This document shows, in pieces, positions 22,241-35,100 of a DNA stretch of 64,000 nt. The position numbers and the translations under genes were made by a program. Position 1 is the first letter of the stretch. The number at the start of each line of letters is the position of its first letter. The notes below the pieces were generated by a model, which was given only the letters and a program-made list of their open reading frames with translations, was not told the DNA's origin and did no database searches. The DNA lies in NCBI GenBank assembly GCA_039090855.1, contig CM077010.1, forward strand, positions 50,300,905-50,364,904, written 5' to 3'. The stretch comes from Macrothele yani (taxonomy: Eukaryota; Arthropoda; Arachnida; Araneae; Macrothelidae).

Positions 22241-23175
22241 CGACGACAGATCATTCGCCCTCACCCTTTAGCAGCAGTAATCTGACATCAACAGAAGGCA
22301 ACAGAATGTTAACGGAAATGACACTATTGGCAAGAGCAATGTGCACAGATAGATGAAGAAGTTTAAAGAAGGGGAAACCAGCGTTGAATAAAAACCACGC
22401 AGTGGGAAACCATCATGTGCGACCACTAACATGAATCATCAGCGAGCGGATGAATTGATTCACGCGTAGAGACGAGTCACAATCCGTGAGCTTGTTGTAC
22501 AACTGGACTGTGGTTACAATACCGTACAGAAGATGGTGGAAGACGGAGAGTATTGGAAAGTGTGTGCAAAGTGGGTATCTCAGCAGTTGACACCAGATTT
22601 GAAGGAGAGAAGGGTGGAAGTCTGCTCTAATCTGCTGGAAGTGTTTGAAGCCAATGAAGACACGTTTTTTTTTCGATCAGGTAACAGGAGATGAAACGTG
22701 GGCGTATCTTTACGATCAGGAAACAAATAATAAATCCATGGAATGGCGTCACGTCTCTTCACCAAGGCCTGAAAAGTTCAAGAGCCAGCGATCATCACAG
22801 AAAATCATGGTGACTGTTTTTTGGAATGACAGGAGTGTCATCCTCCTTGACGTTCTGGAACGTGGCCGTACCGTGACCAGCGAGCGGTACATTGAGACAC
22901 TCAAGAAGTTTTGAGAAGCCATAAGGAGGAAGAGACTGAACAAAAATATGAAGAGGATCCACATTCACAATTACAATGCGAGACCACACACATCTTTGGC
23001 AACAAATCAGGCGATCAGCAAATTAGGCTGGTTGGTGGTCCTCCATCCACCGTACAGCCCAGATTTGGCGCCCTCCGCCTGTTTAGTCCAATGAAGGGCA
23101 GTCTCCGAGAACAACGATTTGATGACACAGACGAGCTGAAAGTGGCTGTGAAGAAGTGGGTACGTCACACTTGAA
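22240..23175 (+). pseudogene. Mariner-like transposase relic
   Basis: The clearest part is 22675-22914: VTGDETWAYLYDQETNNKSM, then SQKIMVTVFWNDR and ERYIETLKKF, the standard mariner region around the first Asp. After a stop, 22920-23090 holds HNYNARPHTSLATNQAI, where the second catalytic Asp is lost (Tyr or Asn in its place), and PPYSPDLAPSA, where the third Asp is lost. The N-terminal half (22290-22640) is heavily decayed. Terminal repeats were not identified. It resembles the mariner at 60782-62616 but is more decayed. Confidence 0.78.
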
Positions 23176-23202
23176 TTTTTTCAGGTGTGACGTACCCACT
23201 TC
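23153..23202. repeat. Perfect 18-bp hairpin at a mariner 3' end
   Basis: GAAGTGGGTACGTCACAC (23153-23170) is followed after 14 bases by its exact reverse complement (23185-23202). The left arm is mariner coding sequence, so the right arm looks like a local inverted duplication. A second inverted pair built on TTGAATTTTTTCAG and CTGAAAAAATTCAG follows up to about 23260. Confidence 0.85.
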
Positions 23203-23204
23203 CA

Positions 23205-23434
23205 TTTGTCCATTTTGTCCACCTGAAAAAATTCAGTTCACACCTAAATTTTTTCAAAGAGGATTCGAGAGTTGGGTTCAATGATGGCGCATATATATAT
23301 ACATATATATAATGACCTAAGGAAATACATTCTTGGTCAATCCGATGTGACGTTCAGTGTAGAAAACCTAACTAGAGGTAACCTGAATTTACGTAAGACG
23401 AACTACACAAGAATGGAAAGTTAAATAGGTAACA
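23205..23434. other. Short non-coding stretch
   Basis: Contains a (TA)-rich segment near 23292 and nothing else recognised. Confidence 0.4.
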
Positions 23435-23436
23435 TA

Positions 23437-25002
23437 AGGCGTGTCCCAAAATGATAGAGCCACTAGAATGGCTGTGGAGTTTCGGACTCAATGGTTGAAA
23501 TCAGACAATATTGCAGAAATAGGCATTTCAAATAAGTGTTGCGGTGTTGTACATGAAAAATGGTAGCAAATGTCAACAAATGAGAATTGTAAAGATATTG
23601 ACGCTAGATATACGTGTCCCAAAATGATAGAACCCCTCGTGCATACCGTCGTGTAATGCAAATGCCACCGCAGCTACGCAGCAGATTGTTACTGCGGACT
23701 GCAGGCGCAAGAAATGCCAATCGTTTCAGTGCGTTAGAAATGCGTAGTTAGAGTTCGTTAGCGGCAACCGAAAGTTTATGCGACATGAGCCGTGGAAAGT
23801 CATTGACGGCGCTCGAGTAATGGAAAGTTGATGCATTATACTGGAATAAACTGTCCATTCGAGGTACTACAACCCATCATGTGGTTGTACATTATTTGAC
23901 ATCAAATGAATTGTACGCCAGCAAGAAATCTTCTGGCCGTCCTTCAGTTATGGCTTCATGTCAGAAAAGGTTGATAATGCGTCGGATGAGTAACTAAACA
24001 TCCAGTATCAGGCAAGTATCGTCTGCTGTGAACATAAACGTGTCGAAATCGACAGTACATCGTGTTCTAAAGAAGTGGCCATTCATCCGCTATCAGAAAA
24101 TGCGGTGCCGCCCTAAGCTAACTGAAATACATAAACGGAAAAGACGTAACTGGGCTGAATATTATATGTCATGGACTCAAAAATGGCAGAAAGTTATTTG
24201 GAGTGACGAAAAGAAGTTTAATTTAGATGATCTGGACAGGTGGAAGTACTGGCACGACCTTCGAAATGGAGAACTGAGTTACTCCAAGCGCCAACAAGGT
24301 GGTGGAGGTATAACTGCCAGGAGGCATTCACTGGACGCGGCAAAATACTATTAGCCGTTCTAACTGGACACTTGAATGCTGAGAGCTACCAGCAGCTGTT
24401 GAATGAGCATCTCATTCCGTATTTTGAGTCATTAAATGACTCTGAAGCTCAGTTTCAACAGGATAATGCACGCCATCACACTGCGAACTCGACCTGGGAC
24501 TGGTTTCTTCTTGCCAATATAATTCCTGTCATGGACTGGCCTGCATGTTCTCCAGATCTGAATCCTATGGAAAACATGTGGGCAGCTGTCGCACGTAAGG
24601 TGTATACACATGGGAGGAAATTCAAGTGTTACGGACCTTCAACGTGCAATTTTGAAAGCTTGGGACAGTATTTCCCTACAGCAGTGTCAGAAGCTAGTGG
24701 ACTCCATGTCAAAACGTGTGTTTGATGTCATCCAGCAAAATGGAAGTTTTATTGGTCGTTAAAAATCTGGTTTGATACACATTTGTGACAGAGGTTCTAT
24801 TTTTTTGGGACAGTCCCCAGTTCAACGCATTTGTTTGGAACCGTCAAACAGGTACACGTTTTGTTATTTCACTTTTATTTTGGTGCACACATATGTCTCA
24901 CTGTATGAATACTTATATGCACTCCTGTACAGTTACTTGATTGAATTAAATTTTGTTATTTATCTACTTTCTCCGGTGGCTCTATTATTTTGGGACTCAC
25001 CT
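23437..25002 (+). mobile_element. Tc1/mariner DD35E transposon with duplicated left end
   Basis: The left inverted repeat (AGGCGTGTCCCAAAATGATA at 23437, after TA 23435-23436) matches the reverse complement at the right end (AGGTGAGTCCCAAAATAATA, ending 25002, then TA 25003-25004). The same start (CGTGTCCCAAAATGATAGAA) recurs at about 23613, again after TA. The left side therefore carries two copies of the terminal repeat about 176 bp apart. The transposase lies inside in the forward direction. Confidence 0.88.
23785..24740 (+). pseudogene. DD35E Tc1-like transposase, frameshifted
   Basis: The start is near 23785 (MSRGKSLTALE, then a stop). The helix-turn-helix half is at 24028-24200 (VSKSTVHRVLKKWPF). 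WSDEKKFNLDDLDRW near 24200 carries the first Asp. A frame change near 24240-24300 leads to FQQDNARHHTANSTW (second Asp) and WPACSPDLNPMENMWAAV (Glu). I count 35 residues between the second Asp and the Glu, which fits the DD35E group. The C-terminal end frameshifts again near 24610-24640. Confidence 0.85.
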
Positions 25003-25004
25003 TA

Positions 25005-28000
25005 TATTACAAGATCTCATGAGCATTGTTCAAGATATGGAAACAAGTTTTTTGGGGGAAATGTCTGCTTTTAGGTGCTTCAAAATTTATACCGAAGAAG
25101 CATAATTTCCTGGGATGCAAAGGAGTTCAGAAGTGCGTTCTCGGACCATTTTGCATGCCTTAACACGAACATTTGTTTAAAAATTAAAAAATCTTCTATT
25201 CAGGAATTTTGTATTTGACGTTGTTAGCCCAAAAGCTACCTGCACAAGTAAATATGAGCTTTGGGTTACTTTCAACCGTGCACAAACTTTTTCATTCCTT
25301 TTTGAATTCGGTGATGCTAAGGTCGGAAAGCTATCACTTCTCAAAAAACACTGATTTTGGCAACGTGAAAGTTTTTACTGTCGTTCATTTCATTTAGTCA
25401 GATATACCGAATTCTATATTGATCTGAGCATTAGGTATATTTTAAAGGAACTACGTCCACGTGTGGGCATGTGTATTGCTCATTTCTTTACATCTGAGAG
25501 CTGAAAATCTCAAAGTTTTTGCAATCACGAAAAGAAGAAAATATTGGATTTCCGTTTAATCAGAGTTAATTAAACCGTGTCTCTTTCGCTAGGGAAAATA
25601 AGTACCAAATATCTCATTTTTATTATTGCTATACAACAAAATAAAAGAAGTCAACAACAAGCAGCCAACAACTAAAGTTCCTTTATCTTGGCAAAACAAA
25701 ATAAAGCCTAACAATTATGAGTATAATATGGTGCTGATAATTTTCAGTACTTTTAGTCAGTAGGGGTTCCATTAAATAACTTCACAATAACGATTCGTTT
25801 CTCAAAATATTTTCAAGCAGCTCTTTGCCCGACCAATGCTGCCACCAAGGCATTCGATGTGGTTCTTATGGGGATTAAGAGATTTGGTCGTGTAATGAGG
25901 AAGATTGCCTCAGGGAGTTTCTCTTGGCCCGTTATACGAATGAATACACGGAGGGCGTATGACTCATTCAAACAAGTACTTCCATGATTTTTACAAGCAC
26001 GCATGTGTCTTACCACAATGATGGAGATCATTACAGCGCTATCGGCCATATTAGGAATGAGCACAAGGAGTAGAGTGTATGAGTTACATAAGAAAGGACT
26101 TACATGTTTTCCCACAAGAATGAACATGCATCGTAAGCTTGCTTATATCCTATTGGCTGTTGATGTAAAGTGGGATATTAGATAGTTGGCTAACACTTTA
26201 ATGACCAGGACCCTGAAATATTGTGTCGCTCAGAATTTCATAAAGCCTGAAACTGTGTTTTGCTAGGTTTCTAATTTCTGTTCCCCGCTTTTACAGGTTA
26301 ACAAAAGAAGGATAAGTGTTGGGCCACCACACGAAACTTCCGATCTGTAGGTTTTCGACCTTCCCATGTTTCCCGGAGGCAACATCTGCATACTTCCATG
26401 AGAAGGCATGCGATGTCATGAGGACGAATGCTATCTACCCGGGAAAAAACAACTCCTGATTCGCTTTTTTTAATAGTGACAACACTGGTGATTGAGGGTG
26501 ACTTTTAATAACCTCGCAGAGGCCACGCGAATTCAAAGAACATTTGGGGGTGGGAAATTCTACTCTAGACATGCGTTTCGGACAGCGGTGGTCGTTTGAA
26601 TGTACGGGAGGTTTAGCTGTTAAAGGGTTAATTAGAAAATCATCATTTTTTGCTTGCGTTTGAGGATTTCTGAGATGTTTTAGTTCGAATATACCTCATA
26701 GCAAAGGGATCTATAGACATAGCAAAGACGAGACCTTTAGATACCTCATAGCAAAAGTATCTAAAGGCCTCGTTTTCTTCTATTAAATTCTTTTGGAATT
26801 CTTCTCAAGGTTAGGTTTAGACTTGACTTTCTGATGTTGAAGGGAGCTTTGTGTCTGGTATGAGATACTAAGATATGGGTTAGATCATCCTGATAGGATA
26901 GCCACTAGGTTGATGGAGGAATGAGGAAAGAAGGTAATAACTATTTTTAACGGGGAGTCTTTGCTCTGATTTTGTCGCTTGCTTTATTCACACTCCGTGG
27001 TGTGGTGTGTATATTTGGGGCTCACTACATAAAAAGGTTTTGAACTCACAACGATATGGTTGCCTGTCAGCTTCTCTAACCAGTATGGCCTAACCACAGT
27101 CGTATAGTTTATGTTCGAAGTCCCACTGATTCATATACTAGCATGAAGTATCAACACAGGGCAGCGAGTGCTATGATTGATGCTCTTGTTAATTTCTTCT
27201 TCACTTTCTTCCTCTTATAATTTTAGCAGAGGTAACGATATCATATTGTGATGGAATCCTGGTCCACGTCAATCACTTTGCAGCCTCTCATAGATGCTTC
27301 CTTTGTGGACATCTTCAGAACTTTCTAAATTATTCGGTAAATTCAATACCTTAGATATTTCGCTTTCTTCTTTTTCGTTAGAACCTGATGGATCATCTTC
27401 TATATTTAGAAGAGTTTTCATCCATGATCAAGCACATGCTGACCGGTTTTACACTGAACCACACCTGAAACACACCTTATGCAGATAGTATTTAGTATTG
27501 TATTACACAGGAGAAAGATATTCTGGGGGCACAACGGAATTTGAACAATCTATAGTGGGTAGACTATCTACGTAAGTTACAAAGGGGCATATCCGCTTTC
27601 ACATTTATAACTTGTATATATTTCTAGTTAGTGATTTTATGAATCATTGAAGAAAAATATTATTTCGCATTCGGATAATTGAGAAAGCATTGCAGCTCTT
27701 TTTTTTAAATTGAGTTTTTCCTGTACATGATGTTTCACTGCAAACACTTGTGCTTTGCAAAGAAAACTTAGATTAGGAACAGGGATTTCGGCAAATTAAG
27801 GAACAAAATGAAATTTTGAAATGTCTGTAAAACTACGTATAAGGAGATTTAACACGAAATCTTATAATTTAATACGTTCTTTATATGTACAAAATAAGAA
27901 AACTCACGTCTTATTAAGGAACAAATAGCAAGTACTCGTAACTGGTCACAAGGCATGCTTAAAACGAGACAGACAAGGTGAGTCAATATGGAATGTCGTC

Positions 28001-28477
28001 ACTCCTCGCACCAATACATGATTCACAGCGACATTTCATGCTCATAATGAGAGTGCCCAGGAACATGTCCTGAAAATAATGACTACTGTTCCTCAAATGT
28101 GTTTTGAAGCTTTCCTAGGTTTTAGGGAGGTGGCTGAGGCTGCAACACATGCTCGTATCTGTCTAAGGTAATCTCATTGGAGTTCAGTTTAAGAGAACGA
28201 GTTGGCCTCTCGATACGGTTGATGGTAGTCAACAATTCTGGCACAGTGAAGACGTTCATTATCGTTTGTTGAATAAAATTGTCGATATGCGTAAGAAGGC
28301 ATAAAAAAGTGTTCTAAGGTATCATATCAGTAACTCTAAGTATTCACAGGGCCGGTTGTTCTCTAACCGGTCTTTCAGAAGCAAATATATGGAAATCTCA
28401 ATTTAACTTTACGCTCCCGAGCAGAAAAACTGGGCACGGCTTGAGAAAGAAACCGTTCCCAAAAAGATTCTCCGTTA
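25005..28477. other. Long non-coding stretch
   Basis: About 3.5 kb with no supported gene. Small frames (25209-25397, 25813-26127, 27294-27488) have no recognised motif. A possible tRNA-like patch on the reverse strand near 27030-27110 (TGGTTAGAGAAGC, then GAGTTCAAAACC) is too weak to call. A hairpin at 26722-26770 is listed separately. Confidence 0.5.
26722..26770. repeat. Imperfect 17-bp hairpin
   Basis: ACGAGACCTTTAGATAC is followed after 12 bases by GTATCTAAAGGCCTCGT, its reverse complement with one mismatch. CCTCATAGCAAA also occurs twice nearby (26696 and 26743). Confidence 0.7.
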
Positions 28478-28479
28478 TA

Positions 28480-29698
28480 CACGGTGAAGTCACATTATTG
28501 TGACCATCAGCTAATATCCTGAGTAACCGCCGTGTGCAGCGAGGACAGCTGCTAGATGGGCTGGGCGTGACTCAGTAAGGTGCTGGAAGGTGTTCACAGG
28601 TATGTGGAGCCATGCTTGGTGCAATGCACCTGACAGCTGCTAATGGGTGCGTGGTGGAGGTTCCATGGAACGAAAAACACGATCGAGGTGGTCCCACAGA
28701 TGCTCAATTGGGTTTAAGTCTGGGGAATTACGGAGCCAGGGAAACACTGTGCAGTTTTCATCGTGCTCTTCCAACCACTCTCGGACATTTCTAGCTGTGT
28801 GACACGTTGCATTGCCGTGCAGGAAGATCCCATCAGCTCCAGTGAAGACAATCAGCATGTGTGGGTGTACGTGATCTGCAAGGATGGATTCATAACGAAT
28901 TCGGTCCATAGTGCCTTCCACAGGTATGAGTGGACCCACAGAATGCCACGAAAATATTCCCTAGACTATAACGTAGCCCCCACAAGCTTGTGTTCTTCCA
29001 ACAGTGGTTGAAGAGTGTTTGTTCTGCAATGTTTCTGGCCTTATACGCCAACGTCCATACGATCGATGAAGCAGGAAACGTGACTCATCGGAGAAGGCAA
29101 TCATTTGTCAATCAGCGGAGGTCCAATTCCGATACTGCCGTGCAAATGTAAAACTTTTCTGCCGATGCATCTTCGTTAGCATAGGTGCAGTGACCATCCG
29201 TCTGCATCGGAGCCCCATAGGCAACAGGGTTCGCTGAACTGTCGTTTTAGACACACTTCCGGTAGCCCCCTGGTTCATTCTGCCAGTGAATTACTCTACT
29301 GTAGCTTGTCGATTGGCCCTCACGCACCTTTGAAGCCAACGTTCACCTATCACATCAATGGCACGTGGTTCTCCGCAGTTTCCACATCGCTTATTTGCAA
29401 TGGTACCATTTTTCCAATCACGGTACACTTTAACCACAGCAGCATGCGAACAGTTCCCAAACTGCGTTGTTTCAGAAATACTGCCACTCTTGGCCCGAAA
29501 GCCGATAATAATCCCTTTCTGAAAATCTGATAGATCCTTCCTTTTTTCCATGACAGCAACGAGTGATATGTTTTCAGAATGTCTACAGCACACCTCATAT
29601 ACCCTCCAAGCCAGCTCACGACGCGTGCTTTCTTTCACTGGCTACGCGCTGTTCACGCCAACAGTAGGAGGTGGTCACAGTAATGTGACACTACTGTG
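28480..29698 (-). mobile_element. Tc1/mariner DD36E transposon, both ends present
   Basis: The inverted repeats are CACGGTGAAGTCACATTATT at 28480 (TA 28478-28479) and the near reverse complement ending at 29698 (CACAGTAGTGTCACATTACT, TA 29699-29700). The length is 1219 bp. The transposase is on the reverse strand and decayed. Confidence 0.9.
28640..29638 (-). pseudogene. DD36E Tc1-like transposase, catalytic Asp lost
   Basis: The helix-turn-helix half is at 29291-29560 (KRKDLSDFQKGIIIGFRAKS, then CSHAAVVKVYRDW), with the start around 29550. The C-terminal half is at 28640-28939 and holds IFLHGNATCHTARNVREWL and [15 protein letters not shown]. The second catalytic Asp is replaced by Gly (HGNA for QDNA). 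I count 36 residues from that site to the Glu. The centre (28940-29290) has frameshifts. It is inactive by both criteria. Confidence 0.85.
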
Positions 29699-29700
29699 TA

Positions 29701-30229
29701 CATGGTATCGAAGAGGAGAAAAAATGTTTTTAATCAGATATTTGGAAGCAGTGACATGGAATAAAATGGAATTTAAATTCGATAGCATCTGCGCTTACGC
29801 CTTCCAGCGGCGAAGTTATGCATAAAAAAAAGAGAAGGGGTCATTGTTCCCGCATTTCAAGTTTCCCAGTGCAAAGAGAATTTTTCAAATCGGACAATTA
29901 TTTGCAGAGATATGATGTCACAAACGGCGGGACGGAGACAGTGATACCATAAGCCGCTACTGTTTTACAAAGGACAGCACTTGCAGGATAGGGCTCATAT
30001 GAGTGCATGGAGAAAAGATTTCCACTAATTTTGTCTGGCTCCACGCTTTTTCAAGAATTTCTAGTGGCTGTGATATAATGCCTAATCTTTTCAAATTATG
30101 TTCTAGATTTTCTTCATGCCCTCCCTGTGAAACGAATTAATTTTTCGCGGTTTATGAAGATTACATTTCGTTATAAGTGGAAATGATAACAGATATAACA
30201 TGAGACCGAGACCAAAGAAGGAATTATTA
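29701..30229. other. Non-coding stretch, nothing recognised
   Basis: No frame with a known motif and no repeat structure was seen. Confidence 0.45.
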
Positions 30230-30560
30230 GGAGTGCAATTGTTGCAGTGCATTTGGAAGAAACAATGCTTTTTTCAAAAGCAGTTTACCATTATTTTTCA
30301 AAAGAAAAGTGTTTAATCAATGCATCCTTCCAATTCTTATTTATGGATCAGACACAGATACTAAAAAGTGATGTACATAGGCTGTGGCCAAATTTAAAAA
30401 GCATGGAGAGATGCATGCTGGGAGTAACCAAAAAAGATGGGAAAAGGAACCCATGGTTCAGAAAATGACAAAAGTTGATTGTGATATCATGGTGAAAGTA
30501 AAGCCACTTGAGTGCAAATGCTCTGGACATAGCGCAAAAAGAACTGACCACCGGTGAACA
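30230..30560 (+). mobile_element. RTE LINE 3' fragment
   Basis: The segment parallels the 3' coding end of the RTE element at 42557-45066: AAGAAAAGTGTTTAATCAAT, GCATCCTTCCAATTCTTA, AGCATGGAGAGATGCATGCT and GGAGTAACCAAAAAAGATGG. It is truncated at both ends, with stops and indels. Confidence 0.8.
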
Positions 30561-30564
30561 AGTG

Positions 30565-31015
30565 AGATACTATACTCGAGGCAAAATTAACCTGATTATA
30601 TGGTGGAAGCTGAAAAGACCGATTCATCCAAAAGATGTCATGGTTTCTCAGTATTTATTAGCACTAATGAGACGCAGTACGGCGTTATGGTGGGAAGAAG
30701 TGCCACCATGACGAGAGTCAGAGCAAAAAGAACAAAAGAAAACATTTCGCACGTTGTGCATTCAACGATTTCCCCCAAGAAGAAAGGAGTAACACTTAGT
30801 CCCAAAAACATTTGACTAACCTCTTACCTTTCACCAGCAGTAAATATCCTGCGGGTATGGCCTATCTAACGCACGTGACCGACAAATACAAGTGAAAATG
30901 AAGTCATCAAAACGCGAATATCTGTGTTTTTAGAAACGCTATCGAGGCTAGATCTTCGTTTTTTTTTTGCGCTTTCCAACCGTAAGTTGAAGAAGCGTAT
31001 ATGCTCCAGCTTTGT
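30565..31015. other. Non-coding stretch, nothing recognised
   Basis: No supported gene. A (TCTG)n-like microsatellite (TCTGTCTGTCTGTC) begins at about 31016. Confidence 0.45.
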
Positions 31016-31029
31016 CCGTCTGTCTGTCT

Positions 31030-31485
31030 GTCCGCACGATAACTCGCGTAAAAATGGTTCGATTTCGATGAAATTTTAGTATGCGGTAGAGGACAACTGG
31101 AGACGAACCTTATTGAAAACGGGAGAAATGGGGTCAAAGGTCAGGACACAGGTGCGGGATCCATTCCATCGCCCTTATGCGTCATAACGTACGTAAAAAT
31201 GCTTCGATTGGACAAAACTTTATCATGTTGTTTCGTAAGTGTACAACTGGTTCTATTGAATATCATCGAAATGGGGTCAAAGGTCAGGGCACAGGAGCGG
31301 GATTTATTCCACAGCCATTTTCCTCATAACTTGACTAAAATGCTTCTATTGCGACAAAACTTTAGTATGTTGTTCCGGAGGTATACTGAACCAGTTCTGT
31401 TGAATATCATCGAAATGGGGTCAAAGGTCAAGGCACAGGAGCCTTATTTATTTCACAGCCATTATCCTCATAACTTGAGCAATGA
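31030..31485. repeat. Tandem repeat, about three units of 144 bp
   Basis: ATGGGGTCAAAGGTCA recurs at about 31127, 31271 and 31415, a period of about 144 bp. Each unit also carries a CATAACTTGACTAAAATGCT-like segment and AAACTTTAGTATGTTG. The first unit is the most diverged. Confidence 0.85.
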
Positions 31486-31620
31486 TTTCTAGTATGTTGG
31501 AAAGAGCGTATCATCATAATCAATGCATTGCATAATTTTACTAACTTGTTTTTAATGTATGTACGCACAACATTTAAAACCATTATGTACTTTTTAGTCA
31601 CAGTTCATGCTCGAATATCT

Positions 31621-31841
31621 GCCGCCCCGGTGGCGCAGTGGTCTAAGGCGTTGGCCTCTGATCATTCGTCCGTAAGGGGTCCGGGTTCGAATCCCGGTCA
31701 GGCATGGATGTTGTGTTTGTCTTACGGCACTGGCTCTCTCCCTTCCCTGGAACCAGTGACCCTAAATTAGGGACGGGCGACTGCTTATAGCCCATTGAGT
31801 TGCTCACGGTGGTCGTTAAATCTCCAATCAAAAAAAAAAAT
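31621..31841 (+). mobile_element. tRNA-derived SINE, copy 4 (well preserved)
   Basis: The clearest copy of the family. The head is GCCGCCCCGGTGGCGCAGTG, with B box GGTTCGAATCC near 31683, the body CACTGGCTCTCTCCCTTCCC, the segment GACTGCTTATAGCCCATTGA, and a poly(A) tail at 31830-31840. Confidence 0.93.
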
Positions 31842-31939
31842 GCTCGAATACGAGCTTTCAGACTGGAATTATATTATGCAGTGGAAGAACATACGTCGCA
31901 CCTTATCAGTTGAGCTTTGCAGCAAGTATAGACTAGATA

Positions 31940-32115
31940 CTAAGGGGCTGGGATAGACCAGAAGAAAGTTTCGCGTGATATGTGTGTAGGAAATTCGAAA
32001 GAATGCATGATAGTCATAAAAAAGAATTGCTCAAGGGAAAGAGTTGTGGAAAGGTGTTGGGGAAATCTTCATCCAGCATAGGGGATTGAAAATGGCTTAT
32101 GATAATGAAGCAGAA
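31940..32115 (+). mobile_element. RTE LINE extreme 3' fragment
   Basis: Matches the last about 170 bp of the RTE element: GAAATTCGAAAGAATGCATG, GAAAGAGTTGTGGAAAGGTG, GGGGAAATCTTCATCCAGCA, then a degenerate ATGATAATGAAG tail in place of the (TGA)n tail. Confidence 0.72.
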
Positions 32116-32119
32116 ACGC

Positions 32120-35100
32120 TTGTTGGTGGAGAGGGTCAGAGGTGGAAGAAACATGTGCCTTTTTTCGAGAAAATGTAGAATTCAGAAGAGCTAAAGAATA
32201 AAAAAAATGTGGAATAGTGACGAGGGCGCGCGGAGTTGGGCTGAAAATGAAACATAGTTAGTGGCCATAAGAATCTAAGCTGCGGGTATAAAACTCCCAG
32301 GAATTAAATTACTAACAAAAGATTATGTGCTGATTTCTGAGATTTTGCGAATTTTAGGGAAAAATCGTATGCACTTTCGCATGTGATTAGCTGTATATTG
32401 CAGCATTCGACTGAACAGCTTTTCTCTTTTGCAATAGCAAAGCTAATTACAGAGTGTTACGGTTATTTTCACAGAACTTTTAATCACATGATGATTCTTA
32501 AAGAAAACTTTTAATTTCGTCATTTTTTCATTTATAGTGTTCTCTTTTTGATTTTCATGCTAGACGAGCTATTTTCAGCAAGAAGCATTGGTTACGAGTA
32601 TCAAAATTTAAAATTCGTATTACTAGGATTAAGAAAGTTCTTTCCTTTTCTTGGGTTTTAGGGAAATTACCTGATAAATTAACAGAAAACAAAACAAATA
32701 TTTACCTAGTGTATTTGCGAGTAAAAATGCCATCTTTTACAATTCTAAACGGAGTTCTATCAGATCAGGGACGAGGCTTACCATGTCCCTGTGACGTAGA
32801 ACGGCTTTAGGCAGAACTTTTTTTCGGAAGTGTACCACAGTGAGATGAATACTGCATCGTGAAATTTACCCACATTATTCAGAAAGCGACAAAAACTGGA
32901 TTTAGTTTTTACAGTGTTGCCTAGTAAGAAAATGCCAACTCGTTTAGGAATTTTGGAAGGGAAACGCAATGGAACAAGAACAAAATCGAGTCAAAGTTTT
33001 GAGACATGTACTCGAAGCTTACCCGTACATATTTTATCCAGATACGACCTGAGCCAGATTGCCTTGAACGACTGATATTGTCAATTCATTGACAATAACA
33101 CGTGACGTAGAAACTAATTAATATTCATAAATAACGGTTAATTTAATCATAAGCCACGCGGACGTGCATGTGTGTGTATGACATCTCACGCGTTACGACA
33201 ATTTTACTCCTTATGAGACTATTGTCACTAAAGTAGCGAACCTTTTAATTCAATGAAAGTATTTCATTTAAAATTAATGTAAACCCTAAACAGAAATTTT
33301 ATTTCTTTATTCGCACTGCTGGCAAAATAATGTGTTGTTAACTGTAGTTAACGTTTTTTTATCAACATTGAAAGCACATTCATGTTCTCAACGGTGCTAT
33401 GAAAATAACAAAAATAAGAAAATTTCTTACTCATTTGCAAAGGTTGGATCGACAACACTCAACGTCTTTGCTGTGGTGAACTTCTGAAAAGTGCACGTTT
33501 ACACTCAACGCTGAAAACATACCTATTACAGGCATATCAAAAGAATGACTTGCTGCTCAATGGAAGATACATTGTTTTTCAAAATTTAGAGTAGATTCAC
33601 TTTACCTAAAATAGTCTCATTCTTTCTGTTTCTCCAAGCTTAGAACAGTTTGTAAAGCACTAACGTTGCAGTGTTTCAAAATGGTCGTTTTAAAAATACG
33701 GAAGTATTTCTCTTCAGTATAGTTTTAAACCTCATTGATCGACGAAACGAGCTAACGGTTTCAAAAATCGAGTTTTGATTACGTGAAGAACATGCTCAGC
33801 TTTCAGCACAATTTCTAAATGCTGTCCTATTTTTTTCAGAGTCAAAGAAAGAACGAGTGAAATGAAAAGTAATGTATCGTTATAAGTAATTTCTAGAAAA
33901 TTTCCTAACCTCATGAATCTATAACCTACAACACTTACATTGAATTTTGGAAATATTCGAAAAGAAATTCAAGTGAGTAATACCCTTTCGAAATTTTGGA
34001 TCCTTGGGATTCTCTATTCTACAAAATTAGAAAATTTCCGACGGAGCTTATACAATGTAGGAATTACTTCATCTGGTTTACGAAAAATAAGTAAAATAAT
34101 AAAGTTAAAAAAGAAAACCAAATAAATGTGATATTCTGTCATTGTAAATCCCGTAAATGTTTCCTAAGAAATTTTAGAAATATCTCAATTTTTCTTCAGG
34201 GAATTGTTTTTTTAAATATGTGCATGTATGTTTGTTTAAGGGGTTCCTTCACAGAAAATGTTGAAAATCACTGTCCCATGATCGTTAGTGTGTTGAGTCT
34301 ATCCTTAGACAATAATTTTTTGCAGTCACATAAGCATATGTCGCTGAAGTTGTATTTCCTTAGTGACAATTTTTCGTACTTCCTAGGTGCTTTTTTAGTA
34401 ACCAAATTTAGCACGCGCGCCTTTTTTTAACAGTGTAGCTAGTGTTTCCCTAATGTACTTGCACTTTGCATCATCGTCATTATACTTAGTATATAAAAGC
34501 GTTTTCTAAATGAAACGCCGTTTTTTTAAAACTGGTCACTTTAATATCTAGAAAGCATTCTTTATACGACAGTATAATTCGTGTTCTCATTGAAAACTCT
34601 CTGCACGTCTTGCTTTCAATTTCACAATCTGAAGCAATTCTTGCTCAGAGAAAAACTTACTGGAGATCCATTTCTAAAGTTTCAACAAAGCAACGGACTT
34701 TGATTATAGTGATTTCACTGCTTGCTACCATCTGAAGTGTCTCCATATCCTCCTAAATGAATTGCTTATCACGTTTAAATTCAACTAACGCGATCTGGAA
34801 AAAAACTTGAAAACGTGCATTCGTAAATATAAATAGCTGACTGAACACTACATAAATCAGTTCTTAATAACTTCACTTTCAAGGGAATCAGGAGTCACTC
34901 AAATAACTTCAGAAAAGGTTGCTTACTGTTAGTCTTTATTCAGCAAAAACTTCTTTAGCACGACTCAGTCTTCAACAACATTAGTGGAAAAATCCAATTA
35001 CTTGTTAGAGAACGTTTAACGAGAAACAAAAACACCAACTCTAAATGTTAAACACGCAGACGCCAAGAAATAACAACTTCAAGTACTTCAACTTCCATAA

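Noticed and set aside
27030..27110. A tRNA-derived SINE on the reverse strand
   Set aside because: Box B is poor (GAGTTCAAAACC) and no second copy or tail was seen in the window.
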